From contig WIDE01000055.1 of assembly GCA_015039315.1 (NCBI GenBank), positions 153,581-217,580 on the forward strand: a stretch of DNA of 64,000 nt, read 5' to 3'. A model generated the notes under the pieces. That model saw only the letters and a list, made by a program, of their open reading frames with translations, was not told the origin of the DNA and did not search any database. Source of the DNA: Clavulina sp. PMI_390. Taxonomy: Eukaryota > Basidiomycota > Agaricomycetes > Cantharellales > Hydnaceae. This document shows, one piece after another, positions 8,967 through 20,047 of the stretch (positions are counted from its first letter, which is position 1; each line of letters opens with the position of its first letter). Made by a program: the position numbers and the translations under genes.

Positions 8967-11567
8967 ATGAATTCCCAGTATTCTTTGATGTCCATCGACG
9001 GCCCGTCGTTCTGTAACCCCACGGTAAACATGGCCCCTTACAACACAGTCCCTAATGCTACCGGCGAGCTTGCTGGCATGCTCCCGAATGAACCTGCCCC
9101 ATCCACTCACGGAGGCTCGTTTACTGACGGGCTCTCTGGGATGCCTGGAACGTTCCCAACTACCAAAATGTACCCTTTGCATTATCACAACCACAATCAA
9201 CACCAACATCCAGAACTCTGCATCCCACCAACCAACCCATCTCCTCCAGCCGAGCCCGTTCCTCTCACCCCTCGCCGTGGTCGTAAATCCAGTGGCGACA
9301 AGTCTGGTGGCAATAGTGACAAAGAGGCTTATGATGAGCATGGCATCGGTCCTGCTCGGCATAATCGACAGGAACGTCGTCGTCAGCGGCCGACACCACT
9401 TAGCGCCAAGCCAGTGTACAATCGCCAGCATTCAGGTCAGGCCCCCTTCAAGGCCCAATCATATGCCACTACAGGCTCCTCGATTCGCAAGCCTCGAACT
9501 GGTACGTCCCATTATTGTGTTTATGACCTCCACCTCTGCCTGAATCCCATACGTATTTTACGCCTATTTCCGCGATCGATTGTAGTTGATGTTCCCAAGA
9601 CAGCTGCAGATCCCCGCGCTGTGAAAAGCGCCCCTTCTGTGGAGTTCGAATCATTCTCTTTCTCAAAAGACAAACGGCCATCAGGAGCTACATCAGACGC
9701 CAATCGACGCGCTGCTCAGGCCAAACGGATGATTGAAGAGGTAGCTGACGAGGACGGGCCTGCTGCTCGCCCCTACAAGTTCAACCTGGGCAACAAGTTT
9801 CCCCCTCAGAAGAGCTTCTCTTCTCTCACTTCTTGCAACTCGTTCACGTCGTTCACTTCTTTGGCCACATCTGCCTCGCTCATATCTAACGCTACCAGCT
9901 TGACCTCCATTTTCGACACGCTGGTCACTCCCACTCAGACGACCTTCCCAGCAAATGTCTCCTCTATCCCTGGTGATGCTGATGTCCAGTACGCTCGCCT
10001 CCTTAGTGAATGCGAGGCCGCTGAAGCCGAGGCTGCCGCCGCGGTCGACAAATCCAAACGCACTCAAGACGCTTTCAATCGCTTCCTCCATCGTAAAGCT
10101 CACCAGGTCAAGGAACTCGCTGCGCGCACCAAGCACGAGGATCGCCGCACTACGCGCTCCTCCTCTCAAGCTGCTCGCTCTGGCTCTGGTTTTACTAGCC
10201 AAACTCGCGAGACCTACACCACTGCTGCTCGTTCCGCTCATGGAGCTGATAAGCACCAGCGCTCAAAGGTCGAAGTTGCCGCCAAGAAAGCTCGCCAAGA
10301 TGCCGAGCGCCTCGAACGTGCTCGACGGGCCAGCCAGCGCCGCGAGCTCGATCACAAGACTACCAAGTTACAGAGAGAGGCCGATGACGCACGCGCGGAG
10401 TCCCTTGCTAGAGAGCAATCCGCAGCGAACAAACGTGCTGCACTCCAGGCCAGCCGCGCTGAGCGCATCCGCCAGTTCGACCAGCGTGTCGAAGAGGCTG
10501 GCTTAGATCACGATCGCGCTCAGGCACAAGCGGAGATGGCGGCGCTTGTTCAGGAGCGCGCGCAGCTCGTCGAGGAGCAGACGCGGCTTGCTGAAGACCG
10601 AGCACGTATCGAATCCGAAGTCGCGGCGTGGATTCAAGCTGCTCAGCAAGCCAATGCCGCTTTTGAGGCGACGAAGAAGGCTGAGCTCGAACATGTGTAC
10701 GGAGAGCTAGCTGCTGCTGATGCGGCGCGCATCGCTGAACTCGAAGGGCAAGTCCTCGACTACTATGCGCGTGCAGAGCAAGAAATGTCACAGCGATTGT
10801 CCCAGGAGCGTGCTACCTTCGAGACGAAAGTACAAGAGGCTGTGGACGCTGAGCTGAGGCGAAGGCAGGTGCAAGAGGAGCATGAGAGGAGGGAGAGGGA
10901 TGCCATGGCAAGAGAAGAGAGCCAAAGGATGGCATTTGAGGAGGCGGAGCGCACTCGGCGTGAGCAAGCTGAAGCCCAGTGGCGGGAGCATATGGCTGGG
11001 CAGCAACAGCAACAGCAGGCGGCCGCTGAAGAACGCGCACGCCGCGAAGCGGAAGAGAGGGCGCGTGAGGAAGAGAGGGCTCGCCAGCAACAAGAATATC
11101 AGCAGCGGCAGCAAGCTCGCCAACGACAGTATCGAAGGCGCCGCGATTCCGCTGAGGTTCTCGCCAAGGCTCGCTCCAGGTTCGAGAGCGCTTTCGAGCT
11201 CCTCGCGGCAAATCCTGCTGTTCATCGTGATTCTTGGTCTGAGTATGTCGAGCGTTGGCACGGCATGCTCACCTCGAAATCCGGTACGATTGTCCCCCTT
11301 CGCGAATTTCCTTGGCCATGTCGACCTCGAGGCTCGTTCACGCTTGATGATGAGGAGATCATCTATCTCCCCGACCTCATCTCTCCTCAACAAATCGCCC
11401 AGTTCTACAGCGTTGGCGGTACTCACAGCCTCAAACGAGCAAGCCTGCACTTCCATCCTGACAAAATCACACGAGTCCTCCATCGGGTTGCCCCAGAGCA
11501 CCGTGAGTGGTTCGTCGAGGCGAGTACGGCAATTCAGCGCAAGATCAATTTGGCGATGGTTCTTTAG
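8967..11567 (+). CDS. Large coiled-coil protein with HPDK-type C-terminal domain
   Basis: The reading frame stays open throughout, but 9502-9585 (84 nt, GTACGT..TGTAG) has perfect splice signals, a length divisible by three and a sequence unlike the rest. It is probably an intron, giving 838 aa rather than 866. The N-terminal third is disordered (His-, Ser-, Pro-rich). The middle, from about residue 310 to 700 of the unspliced frame, is an Ala/Glu/Arg/Gln-rich long coiled coil with a short poly-Gln run. The last 100 residues are globular: FPWPCRPRGSF, then a hydrophobic stretch, then LHFHPDKITRVLHRV. That PWP..HPDK pattern resembles the J-like C-terminal domain of NFKBIL1-type proteins and many agaricomycete hypothetical proteins. 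No function is assigned. Confidence 0.85.
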   Translation: MNSQYSLMSIDGPSFCNPTVNMAPYNTVPNATGELAGMLPNEPAPSTHGGSFTDGLSGMPGTFPTTKMYPLHYHNHNQHQHPELCIPPTNPSPPAEPVPLTPRRGRKSSGDKSGGNSDKEAYDEHGIGPARHNRQERRRQRPTPLSAKPVYNRQHSGQAPFKAQSYATTGSSIRKPRTGTSHYCVYDLHLCLNPIRILRLFPRSIVVDVPKTAADPRAVKSAPSVEFESFSFSKDKRPSGATSDANRRAAQAKRMIEEVADEDGPAARPYKFNLGNKFPPQKSFSSLTSCNSFTSFTSLATSASLISNATSLTSIFDTLVTPTQTTFPANVSSIPGDADVQYARLLSECEAAEAEAAAAVDKSKRTQDAFNRFLHRKAHQVKELAARTKHEDRRTTRSSSQAARSGSGFTSQTRETYTTAARSAHGADKHQRSKVEVAAKKARQDAERLERARRASQRRELDHKTTKLQREADDARAESLAREQSAANKRAALQASRAERIRQFDQRVEEAGLDHDRAQAQAEMAALVQERAQLVEEQTRLAEDRARIESEVAAWIQAAQQANAAFEATKKAELEHVYGELAAADAARIAELEGQVLDYYARAEQEMSQRLSQERATFETKVQEAVDAELRRRQVQEEHERRERDAMAREESQRMAFEEAERTRREQAEAQWREHMAGQQQQQQAAAEERARREAEERAREEERARQQQEYQQRQQARQRQYRRRRDSAEVLAKARSRFESAFELLAANPAVHRDSWSEYVERWHGMLTSKSGTIVPLREFPWPCRPRGSFTLDDEEIIYLPDLISPQQIAQFYSVGGTHSLKRASLHFHPDKITRVLHRVAPEHREWFVEASTAIQRKINLAMVL

Positions 11568-12432
11568 ACGAACATTAGATGCAGTTTCCATGGGTATGTT
11601 TCTACTTTCTATACGCTAGACAATGTGACTAACTCTTCGCAGAAGCCGAGTATCCTCTTTATCTCTGTGTATTTTTCCTGTTCATCCAGAGTCTCTCATT
11701 CGTCATCATTACTCTTATTGCCACCCCCCAGTCATTCAAGAGGTATGTTTTTGTCGACGTAACTACTTCACTCTCCTTGTCGGTCTTTTTTTCATCCCAA
11801 ATGTATACCCTTCCACTCCCTTCAATGGATAATCGTCCTGCGTACCCTATTCTGAATGCTTTTGCGGGGATTATGACCATCTATAGCGTATAGCACACCA
11901 CACCCCAGCATACGGTACTCAGTTGGCTTGATGCTCTTGCAATCCCATGGATATTAAGATTTGCAGTGACGATGGCGTTCAAGCTTTGCAGCCACTTGAA
12001 TCAACCAGTAGCCGCCACAAGCCCTGTCAACATTATTTGCTCCCACTCCCAGCTTATTCTTGAGGAACAAAGGAATGAATGGGTACCAGTTGTACATATG
12101 ATGCTCCCTACTGGGAAGCTCTGATTGGGGCAGTGAAACAGACGTAGAAGAAGCCCATCACACAGACCGCGTTCTATGAAAGGGCAGCGCACAGGGTCTT
12201 ACCAGCCAGCTGGTACCGGCATGCTAAAACCGAGCAAAAACACTTGAACAGATTTGCCATCGACGATCAATATTGCTATATTTGGCGACGTTCCCGTGCA
12301 CCTCTAAGATAGGCTTTCAAGTGCATCGCTTGGTGCCAACAACCAAACCGTCATCTGGCTCTGGGTTGCTGAGGGCTGGCTCCGCTGGGCGCACCAAGGG
12401 CAAAAGTGAGCTGAGGCTTGGTCCCTTGAGAG
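11568..12432. other. Intergenic, 3' flank with a duplicated counterpart
   Basis: Downstream region of the coiled-coil gene and upstream region of regulator copy A. No gene seen. The segment at about 11728-11850, including CATTCAAGAGGTAT and a CCCAAATGTAT motif, is recognisably similar to about 14825-14945 downstream of copy A. Confidence 0.5.
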
Positions 12433-14570
12433 ATGTCAGAACCGAACACAGGGAACGCATGTTCGCGATGTCGAATACAAAAAATGGTGCGTCATCTGAT
12501 CGGACACTAGTTGTGTTCCAAGTTGGCTTCACCATCACTCCTCGAAGCCTTATTTCTCGACTACTCTTCTCTAATGGCTCCCTGTGCGAATGCTAACTGA
12601 CATGGCCAATGTTGTAGAAATGTGACCGTGCCAAGCCCCACTGTTCTCGTTGCACTCACCTCCAGAAAGAATGTAGCTATCCTACTGGTGTGACCAAACG
12701 GTCTCGGAGACCTGCGACAGAGATTCTCCAAGAGCGCGTCCTGGAACTGGAGTTGCTCCTCCACAGAGCAACGCTGCCTTCCACATACAACCTCGCTTTG
12801 GCGTCTGAGAAACTCCTTCAAAGGACCAGACGTCTAGGGCGCATGCCTAGTCCCCGACCACAATTCGAAATGGCGGACTCGCCATCGGTCACTTCTGACC
12901 CTGCAATAAGTGAAGCCCAACAGCAAGATGCCGAGGCCCTAAGCGCAGGTGATATGATAGAGGATCCTCACGCCGTCCAGAAATTCATTGTGGAGGAGCT
13001 GCATTCGCATGACTGGACTCAAATGGATGAGTTACGACCCTCCCTATCACTTCACTTGTGTGTATATTCTTCGTTCATCAAACAAAGAGCGCAATAACAC
13101 TGATCACCCTTTTTCACACAGAATCAACCTATTTCTTCCGCATCGCTCACACTACTATTTCCTCAAGGATGTTTCTTGGTTCAAGACCTGCCTGACTCTC
13201 CCGCCCTCCCACCCCAACTCTATTCACCCGTGCCTACTGAACGCCTGTTACCTCGGTGCATGTGCCAGCAATGGTGGCGAGTTTCTGACACCATTCAAGC
13301 CCCACTTCCTCCGACGCACTCGCCATTTCCTCGAGCATTCCCTCACGTTCGCCGATCGCATCACCGACTTCTTATGGGCCAGCATCATTCTGGCGGTCTT
13401 CTTCGCAAGAGAACGGCGCCTGGTAGAATGTCTCGCAGCAGTTGAAGGTCTTGGACGCATGGCATTAGCTTGTGGTTTGGACTTCCCCGGTCACTCTGTT
13501 GAACGATATGGCAGTCCATATACCATCAACTACCTTCTACCACCGCCAAAAGATGATGCGGAAACCGACGACAGGATACGATTGATATATTCGATATATG
13601 TTGGAGGTCAAGCTTACACCCTGATATATGGATATCGCCCAATGATTTCCTACGATGACGTTTGGCCACCACCCATATTAAAAGAAGTTGCTGCTCTCGG
13701 AGATCAAGGGAGTGAGGTTCGTTCCGTTCTCGGCGTTAACAACGATCATATTCATATCCCCTTATAGGCATCAATGAGTTCGCGGGAGCTCGGGCGTTCA
13801 GCTTTGCATTTCATGGTATTAGTGTCAAATACCTTCGAGCGGGCGATGAAGTTTGCTCGCTTTGTTCTTGGTATGTCATCGGTTCCACTTCCTGTGACCT
13901 TGCAGCTCACTGACGGTTTGATTTTCCTAGCGAACAATTCGTGTGATCTCGAGGAAGAATATCTGGCTATTGAGTCCCAGATCCGCATGCAGCAGGCATC
14001 CCTACCTCCGCTTCATGACCTCCATAAACCCCCACTCTCTGGTGTCCCTGATGCTTCGAGTTCTGATATCGCCCTAGGACACTTCGAACTTTATGGCATT
14101 GGTTTGATACTACATAGTTCGTGGGTAACTCGCCGTGCAGAGTCGAGGGCAAAGATGCTAGAGTGCGTGCAAGGCCTGGTGGATATCTCAACTCATGTTC
14201 GAAACTTGAAGCAGTCTCACTTGAGCTTACTAAACATAGTACGTGCTATCCTTCTTTTCTGACTTACCGAAACTAACTCTAGCAACTTCGATAGTTTCAT
14301 ATTGTAAACGCGATTCGTATGATCGCTCGTGAGCTTCGGGCGTCGGGAATGAAAGGAAATGCTGCGCTGTCACTCGGCTACTGCCACTCCATTGAATTGC
14401 TGCTTGATTTCCTCGATGATGTGATCATAACTCTTCCAGCATGGGGTAGCTACTCTTTTCCCTCTAACTCAACGCGCAGTGCAACTGATGATACCGCTTC
14501 TCCCCCAGTTGAAGCACCTGTGGCGGTCAGGGATGCGCTCACCGTTGCAGCGGGCTCGCTCTCGACCTGA
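12433..14570 (+). CDS. Zn2Cys6 transcription factor, copy A
   Basis: Seven-exon model: 12433..12486, 12618..13057, 13122..13716, 13768..13870, 13931..14238, 14295..14445, 14509..14570; 570 aa in continuous frame. The Zn2Cys6 cluster is split by intron 1: ACSRCRIQKM on exon 1 and KCDRAKPHCSRCTHLQKEC on exon 2, spacing C-x2-C-x6-C-x6-C-x2-C-x6-C. It should bind DNA (usually CGG half-sites) as a dimer. A short helix rich in Leu follows the cluster. The middle resembles the fungal-specific regulatory (middle homology) domain: INLFLPHRSHYYFLKDVSWF and SIHPCLLNACYLGACAS. It is more divergent than copies B-E, but its first-to-last introns sit at matching places and its last two exons have the same lengths (151 and 62 nt). 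Confidence 0.85.
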
Positions 14571-15751
14571 TTTGCTGAAAGTCTGTTCGTATGCGGATCT
14601 TTGGATGTAGAGAATGTATAAAATTAAAGCTAATTCCTATGTTGCATGTTGAGACAATATATAAATATCGATTTGGGGATTTGAGACATGCGGTGTGTAT
14701 AGCGTGCTTGTGTTCACCAGCAAGGGTAACCACGAGCCCGCGAACTAACGCAGGTCCTCGCCAAGGCTTCCTTCAGGGTTGAGGGTTCTCTGCACCAGGT
14801 TCAGAAGCTGACTCCTGATGTTCCAATCACTCAAGAGGTATATTTCCATTGAGGCAATCACTCTGAGGTCTTTTCCGTTTGTCGTTCAATCCAAAATGTA
14901 TGCTTTCTTATACGCTTGTGCTCAAATCAGTCGTCGAATTTTCATGTGCTCTCAGCCATAGTGATCTCGCGAGTACCGTGATCCTCCAATAAAGGTGTAT
15001 CATTATGCACAGTGCACACTCGCCCCCACACGTGTTACTTAATTAGATGAGAGACCAGAAGAGTGACAATTCATCAGAGAGAGGGACCTGAAATGCGCAG
15101 CCTAGATCTTTCTCATGTAAGAGAACTTGATTGCCGCGCTGAATGAAGCCAAACCGGGGTCGTAGTCTCTCCCACCGTGAAAGCGTGCGGTCGAGGATAG
15201 CATGTGATCGTCGATTCGCTGCCTGATCGTCAATCTAAGAGGCATGCAATCGATCGTTGATGAGATCAATAGCCTCGAGGGATGAACGACAGTTGTGGAT
15301 AGGCAGCAGCGCGGTTATCTCAGGGGCCTCGAGCAGGGAGGGAGGGCGGCAAATGGGACTCATTCGAGGAAACAAGAAGTCAACAATTATGACAAAATGG
15401 TTTACCGATTACGAATTTCAAGCCCGTGCCCTATGTCATAAGCTGGGAGGCCGTCGCCATTTATTTGGGGGCCTTGGAACGTGCGGTTGTGGAGCAGGGG
15501 CGTGTGAAATAGTCATGTGATTCCAAGCGCTTCCGCGACTCGGAGTCAAACCTCCCGCTTTCCTTGGACCCCCTCACAGCGTATAAAAGCAGAGAATCCT
15601 GCGGATTTTCTCTCTTACCCATCACAGCACCGCCCCCGTCCCCTCATACCCCTTATCGAAAGACTACAGCTTCTCGTTCATAGAGATTGTCTATACCCCT
15701 CGCCGCATCTACCCCTCTCTTCTCTCCACTACACCCTAGAACCCTCAAAAG
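14571..15751. other. Intergenic, with relic 3' flank and a TATA promoter
   Basis: Between regulator A and the small F-box gene. Around 14825-14945 it carries sequence resembling the 3' flank of the coiled-coil gene (11728-11850), a probable remnant of duplication. No other coding content was recognised. The last 170 bases are the promoter and 5' UTR of the next gene. Confidence 0.5.
15582..15588 (+). promoter_or_regulatory. TATA box of the small F-box gene
   Basis: TATAAAA in the context GCGTATAAAAGCAG lies 170 bases before the ATG at 15752. It is followed by a pyrimidine-rich leader (repeated CCCCTC/TCTC tracts), typical of strongly expressed fungal promoters. Confidence 0.6.
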
Positions 15752-16879
15752 ATGTCCCTTCTCCACGATGTTCTTCGCCCTACTGGCGATGTAGATGCCA
15801 TGACTTCCCGACTGAAGCAGCTTAGTGTCCCCGACGAGAGCCCCTCTTCGTCTCGTGGCGCTTCCCCGACTCCTCGCGGAGCCGATTCCTCTGAATCATC
15901 CGATGATGACTGGGTGAACGTTGTGAGTTTCTTAAGCCTTCTCTAGTCATTCGATCCTTCTCGATCCTTCGTCTCTGTTCGATTACTCACCTGTATGTTG
16001 ACTCGTTTGGCTGACCAACCACAATCATCGACTCCCTCTATAAATGCCCCCCTTTCGATCAGGTTTCTGCACCAGGAACTCCCCGCCGACTCATGGCACT
16101 CTCTCGTGCCCAATCTCGAAACACCTCCCCCACCCGATCAGGCGCTCGTTCATCAAACCTGGCGTCCTCGAGACCCATCTCTCGTGCCACCTCTCCCCGT
16201 CCACCCAAAGTAAAAGCGCCAGTGAATCCCACGGACCCGTTCTCCGTGCTCAAGAAAGACTCCAAGCTCATCCTCCGCATTGTCTCCCAACTCTCCGATG
16301 TCAAGGATTTGGCAGCTTGCAGTGGTGTGGCATCACACTGGAGGAACAGTAAACAGCTGAACTACAGTGCGTACAACTCTTCGTGCTGTTTCCCCCTGAC
16401 CCATGATTCCACATGATCTAACCGCCTCATTTCACTTGTTAGTGTGGTACCGTACCAATCGTATGCTCGAGCTCGGTTACATTTCCGCACCTTACGGGAT
16501 GTGGACAGGAAAAGAAGCCAAGGAAAACTGGGTTCGTGCTCATCACTACGCTCCCCATTCCTTTATCTCATCCTAACTCGTTTGTGTCAATTAGCGCGCC
16601 AAGTATATGCGTACCGTTCGTTCACTCGAGGCTGCTGAATACACCTCCACTTCTCGCTATGGGTATTCCACTCCCTCAGCTCCTTCGTCAGGCTACTCCA
16701 CCCCTCGCTCAATTCGTGAGGAGGCTTGGGCTGCTGAGGCACAGGAGGCAGCCACCGACAAGGGCGAGATGCGCCAGATGTACAAGGAGATGGGTGGGCG
16801 CAAGGCAAGAGCCAAGGCCAAGGTCGGCATGGGTGGGAAGGGCAAGGATCGTGGCGGGTGGGGCGAAATTAGCTTCTGA
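15752..16879 (+). CDS. Small F-box-like protein
   Basis: Four exons 15752..15922, 16063..16366, 16443..16531, 16595..16879, giving 282 aa. The N-terminal 90 residues are Ser/Pro-rich and acidic (a SESSDDDWVNV patch). The F-box-like segment is about residues 110-150: KDSKLILRIVSQLSDVKDLA then CSGVASHWRNSKQLNYMWY, with the conserved VxxHWR signature. After it comes an MWTGKEAKENWRAKYMRT region that resembles the short post-F-box segment of Jem1/Skp1-interacting fungal proteins. The C-terminus is highly basic (KARAKAKVGMGGKGKDRGG). All introns are frame-preserving in the model. It is likely an SCF adaptor or F-box-related scaffold, and the specific role is unknown. Confidence 0.82.
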
Positions 16880-17347
16880 CCAGGTATCTGTCAGCTCCCT
16901 TACTCTGCTTGATTGGGACTTGATCCTGGCGATCCTAGTTCAAACCTTCTGCTGGATCTCACAACTTTTGTTATCTTGCACCCCTCGATCTGTTTATTTC
17001 CTTTGAATCGCCTGCTCCTACATGCGCAATGTCTCCTTTTTCGCCTCACCCCATACATGCCGGTGTTCCACGTCTCCCTTTCCTCAATCACGCTTTCTCT
17101 ATTTCTCTTTGTGTTTTGTAACATCGTGTAATCTTTCTTCTTACCACGTCTGTCATCTTTCTCTGTGCTTCAATGTGTTTTTTTTTCGTTTGTGTAGCTT
17201 TCTGGCAGCTGGCAATGTTTCAACACGATCCGCGCCTTCTATCAAGATCTCTAGACAATTAGATATGTGTGCTCAATGGACTGGATTATTTTACTACTTT
17301 ATGTGTGACTTTATCCCACTAAGTTCTGTACAAGATGTCGATGGAGA
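16880..17347. other. Convergent 3' intergenic region
   Basis: T- and C-rich stretch between the stops of two convergent genes, with the runs typical of fungal 3' UTRs (for example a TTTTTTTTCG tract near 17180). No gene seen. Confidence 0.5.
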
Positions 17348-19185
17348 TCAACTATACTTCAGCATAACAGCTTCAATAGTGTTTTTCTCGCCAGAGCCTG
17401 GCCAGTGGGTCATTTGCATGAACCAGGTGCCGGAGCGATGACATACACTAGCGGACCCAACCGCCCCGGTCACATCCGGCCCTGAATATTCCAAGACGGG
17501 GCGCGAGCCAGACGAATGCTTTTTCGCGAGGGAGACCCTAATGAGAGGAGTGGGGTTTGGAGTCGTGTTCGACGATAGAGGAGAGCCCAAGGAGGAATTG
17601 GGAGAGAAGAATAAGTCTTGAGGTTCTGGGATGCGAGCGAGTGGGGCTCGGAGATATACGAAGTGAGGAGGCTCGGATTCCGCGGATAAGATGTAGCGAT
17701 ATTTCCACCCGCGAATCATGGTAAGAGAGTCCTCTATGCAATCTTTGCAGACCCCTGTATGGTAATGGAGCAAGGTAGGGACCCCGTCGGGAGAAACCGA
17801 GATGTAGACATTGGTAAATAGATCATGGTCGAATAACATGGCGGTAAAGGTCATGATCGTCTGGCCATTCGAAGTCAAGAATGGATGCTCGTCAGCGTTA
17901 ATCGCATAGCGGAAGAAGTCAGTCTTCGGAGGATAGTAGTGAATCTCGGCTGCGGGAGGATCGCCAAGCGGGGAAGGGTTTGCCTTGGAGATTTGCTCTG
18001 CAGCGGAGGACGCTGGGAGGAATGTTATTCTGAGCCCATGTCTAGATAAAGACGAGACAATGTGATAGAAGGCGCCAGATGGGCTCAGCCAAGAGCCGGG
18101 GCTCCGCATGTCTCCATGCAGCGACGAGGAAATATGGGGATAGTTGCGGATGGAGTCTTCTCGCCAGTTCCAAACGGACGCGAATGGGTGCGTCTCAGAT
18201 TGAGGAAAGGGATCAAGCTGGTCCTCCCATGCTGCTCGTTGTTGTTTCACGAGCACATGGTCTCCTGAAAGCAGGATGTCGTACTGTAAAAGGTTCGATA
18301 CAGGTATGTCACGCTCAGCGACGATGGAAACTGACACAGAGTTGTCGTTGGTACAATGGAGCCGAAACATAACAGCATGAACTCTGAGGAAATAGATGTG
18401 TGAGGGAGGTAATAGGCCTCAGCAGCTAACGCAACAGCACTCACAACAAGTTTTCCTCGTCAGCAGGTAGATCGAACCTATCACGATACTGCACTGCAAG
18501 GATATGAACCGCTCCATCGACAGAAGAGTATTCATAAGAGTCGATCTTCAACGGTAAATCGCCCTGTTCTGTAACGTCTCTCAGGGAGCAATATGCAACA
18601 GGGCGAATTTGATCGCCAGAAGATGCGCCATGAGAATCCCAACAACATAAAACATCAGAAGCCGCTATTATCCAACGACCTCCCGGTAGAATCTGAGCGT
18701 CCATCATATAGGTTTCGCTAGGCCGAAAGTTCACGACCTCTCTGTCACTGCCGCTGCCATCTCCATCCGACGGTTGTCCACTGGGGGGAAGGAGACGGAA
18801 GGTCAGCTGCTTCGAAGCAGAAGGAGGCTTTTCTGTTCGTTTGAGCTCCCGCGCATATCGTTCGGAGCGAGTAGCACATCCGATGAGCGCATCAATCGAC
18901 ATGGTTGCTAGGGGGAATGCAGAGTCTGGTATGAGTTCATCGAACAGAAGTTGACGCAATAAGACTAGCCAGAGTCTTTTGCTTCTCATTATCACGGACG
19001 AAAACTTCTTATTTAACTGTGAACGGACTTTGGTTACGAAATGCCTGTGAATCCACAATTGCATCTCTTGCGAGATGATTGCTGCTTACCCACGATAAAC
19101 GCACAGCAGAAGATATATCAAGCTGTTCCGCAACATATAAAATGATTTCAATGGGGAAGGCAGTTAGATTTAGTTTCCTCTCCAT
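17348..19185 (-). CDS. F-box protein with propeller-like body (family P, member 1)
   Basis: Three exons, complement of 19090..19185, 18445..19016 and 17348..18383, give 567 aa with exact frame. Exon 1 is the core of an F-box (FPIEIILYVAEQLDISSAVR, then LSW). Exon 2 continues with the family motif region FDELIPDSAFPLATMSIDAL and ILPGGRWIIAASDVLCCWD, which looks like one blade of a WD-type propeller. Exon 3 has further blade-like segments (FASVWNWREDSIRNY, GSWLSPSGAFYHIVS, HPFLTSNGQTIMTF). Start chosen at the Met matching the start of the paralogue at 21855; an upstream in-frame Met at 19221 would add 12 residues. Three relatives lie in this window. Presumed SCF adaptor with unknown target. Confidence 0.82.
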
Positions 19186-20047
19186 GGTTGCGCTGGATGT
19201 TGGTGGATCCTGGCCAAGCAATCAACAACACGAGCTGTCCATGCACTTCATGAGCATTTTATTCCCGACAGAGCTCGGGCTTGTACGATAAAAAAGTAAG
19301 TGGCGAACATTTGAATTGCCTCGTGACAAATCGCAAGATGCAGCTTGGATAGTGATTGTGCGGATTTATTGACTTCACGTCAGATTTGTAAGTCTCAGAC
19401 GAGATGCTTGACTTGAGTCAGGTCAGACCGGCGTAAAGTGTAAGATCGAGCATATTTTATAATGATGAAATCCCGCGCACCGCCACGAAATATAGATTTA
19501 TGGCTGCCGAGGAAACCCTCAAAATCCGAGAAGTCCTTCTGACCACCTTACTGGCCACATCCCTGAACGAGGACAAGTGGTCACCCCCCGCCTGTCGTTT
19601 CTGCATCGACGCCCCGGTATCGCAGCACTGCGCGGGAAGCACCTAGGCGAGAACCGAGATCAATTTCAATGATGGATGAGGCGGGAAGGCTGGAGGAGCC
19701 ACTTGGAGGGAAGCCCTCTATTGGGAGGTTAGCGTGCGTGGATCCATGTATCGTGGTTATTATAATGCTGTAACTACACAAAACGAAGATTTTGTTAGCC
19801 ATATTGGTTGGTTTGTAACAGTTTACAAATGCTATTCAAATTGCAGATCGGTCCGATCCAAATAGCGGGCCGTGGTCTCTTTTACACGGTCTGGCACGAT
19901 GACCTCCATGCTGGAAGCACGGAGTCGGCTTACTGAGGGGCAAAATTCCTGGAATTTCAGTTATATCGTGCTTGATATTGATTCTACGTGGTCCGCAATT
20001 GAGTCAGACTCGGATGGGCCATTGTAGCATTCCAGCTACTACTCTGA
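19186..20047. other. Intergenic between two family P genes, possible relic
   Basis: Promoter of member 1 and 3' flank of member 2. On the minus strand around 19600-19740 an open stretch reads RAVLRYRGVDAETTGG, which resembles the C-terminal RPVLEYSGPDVTGAVG of member 1. This may be a decayed extra copy, but the match is short. Nothing else is recognised. Confidence 0.35.
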
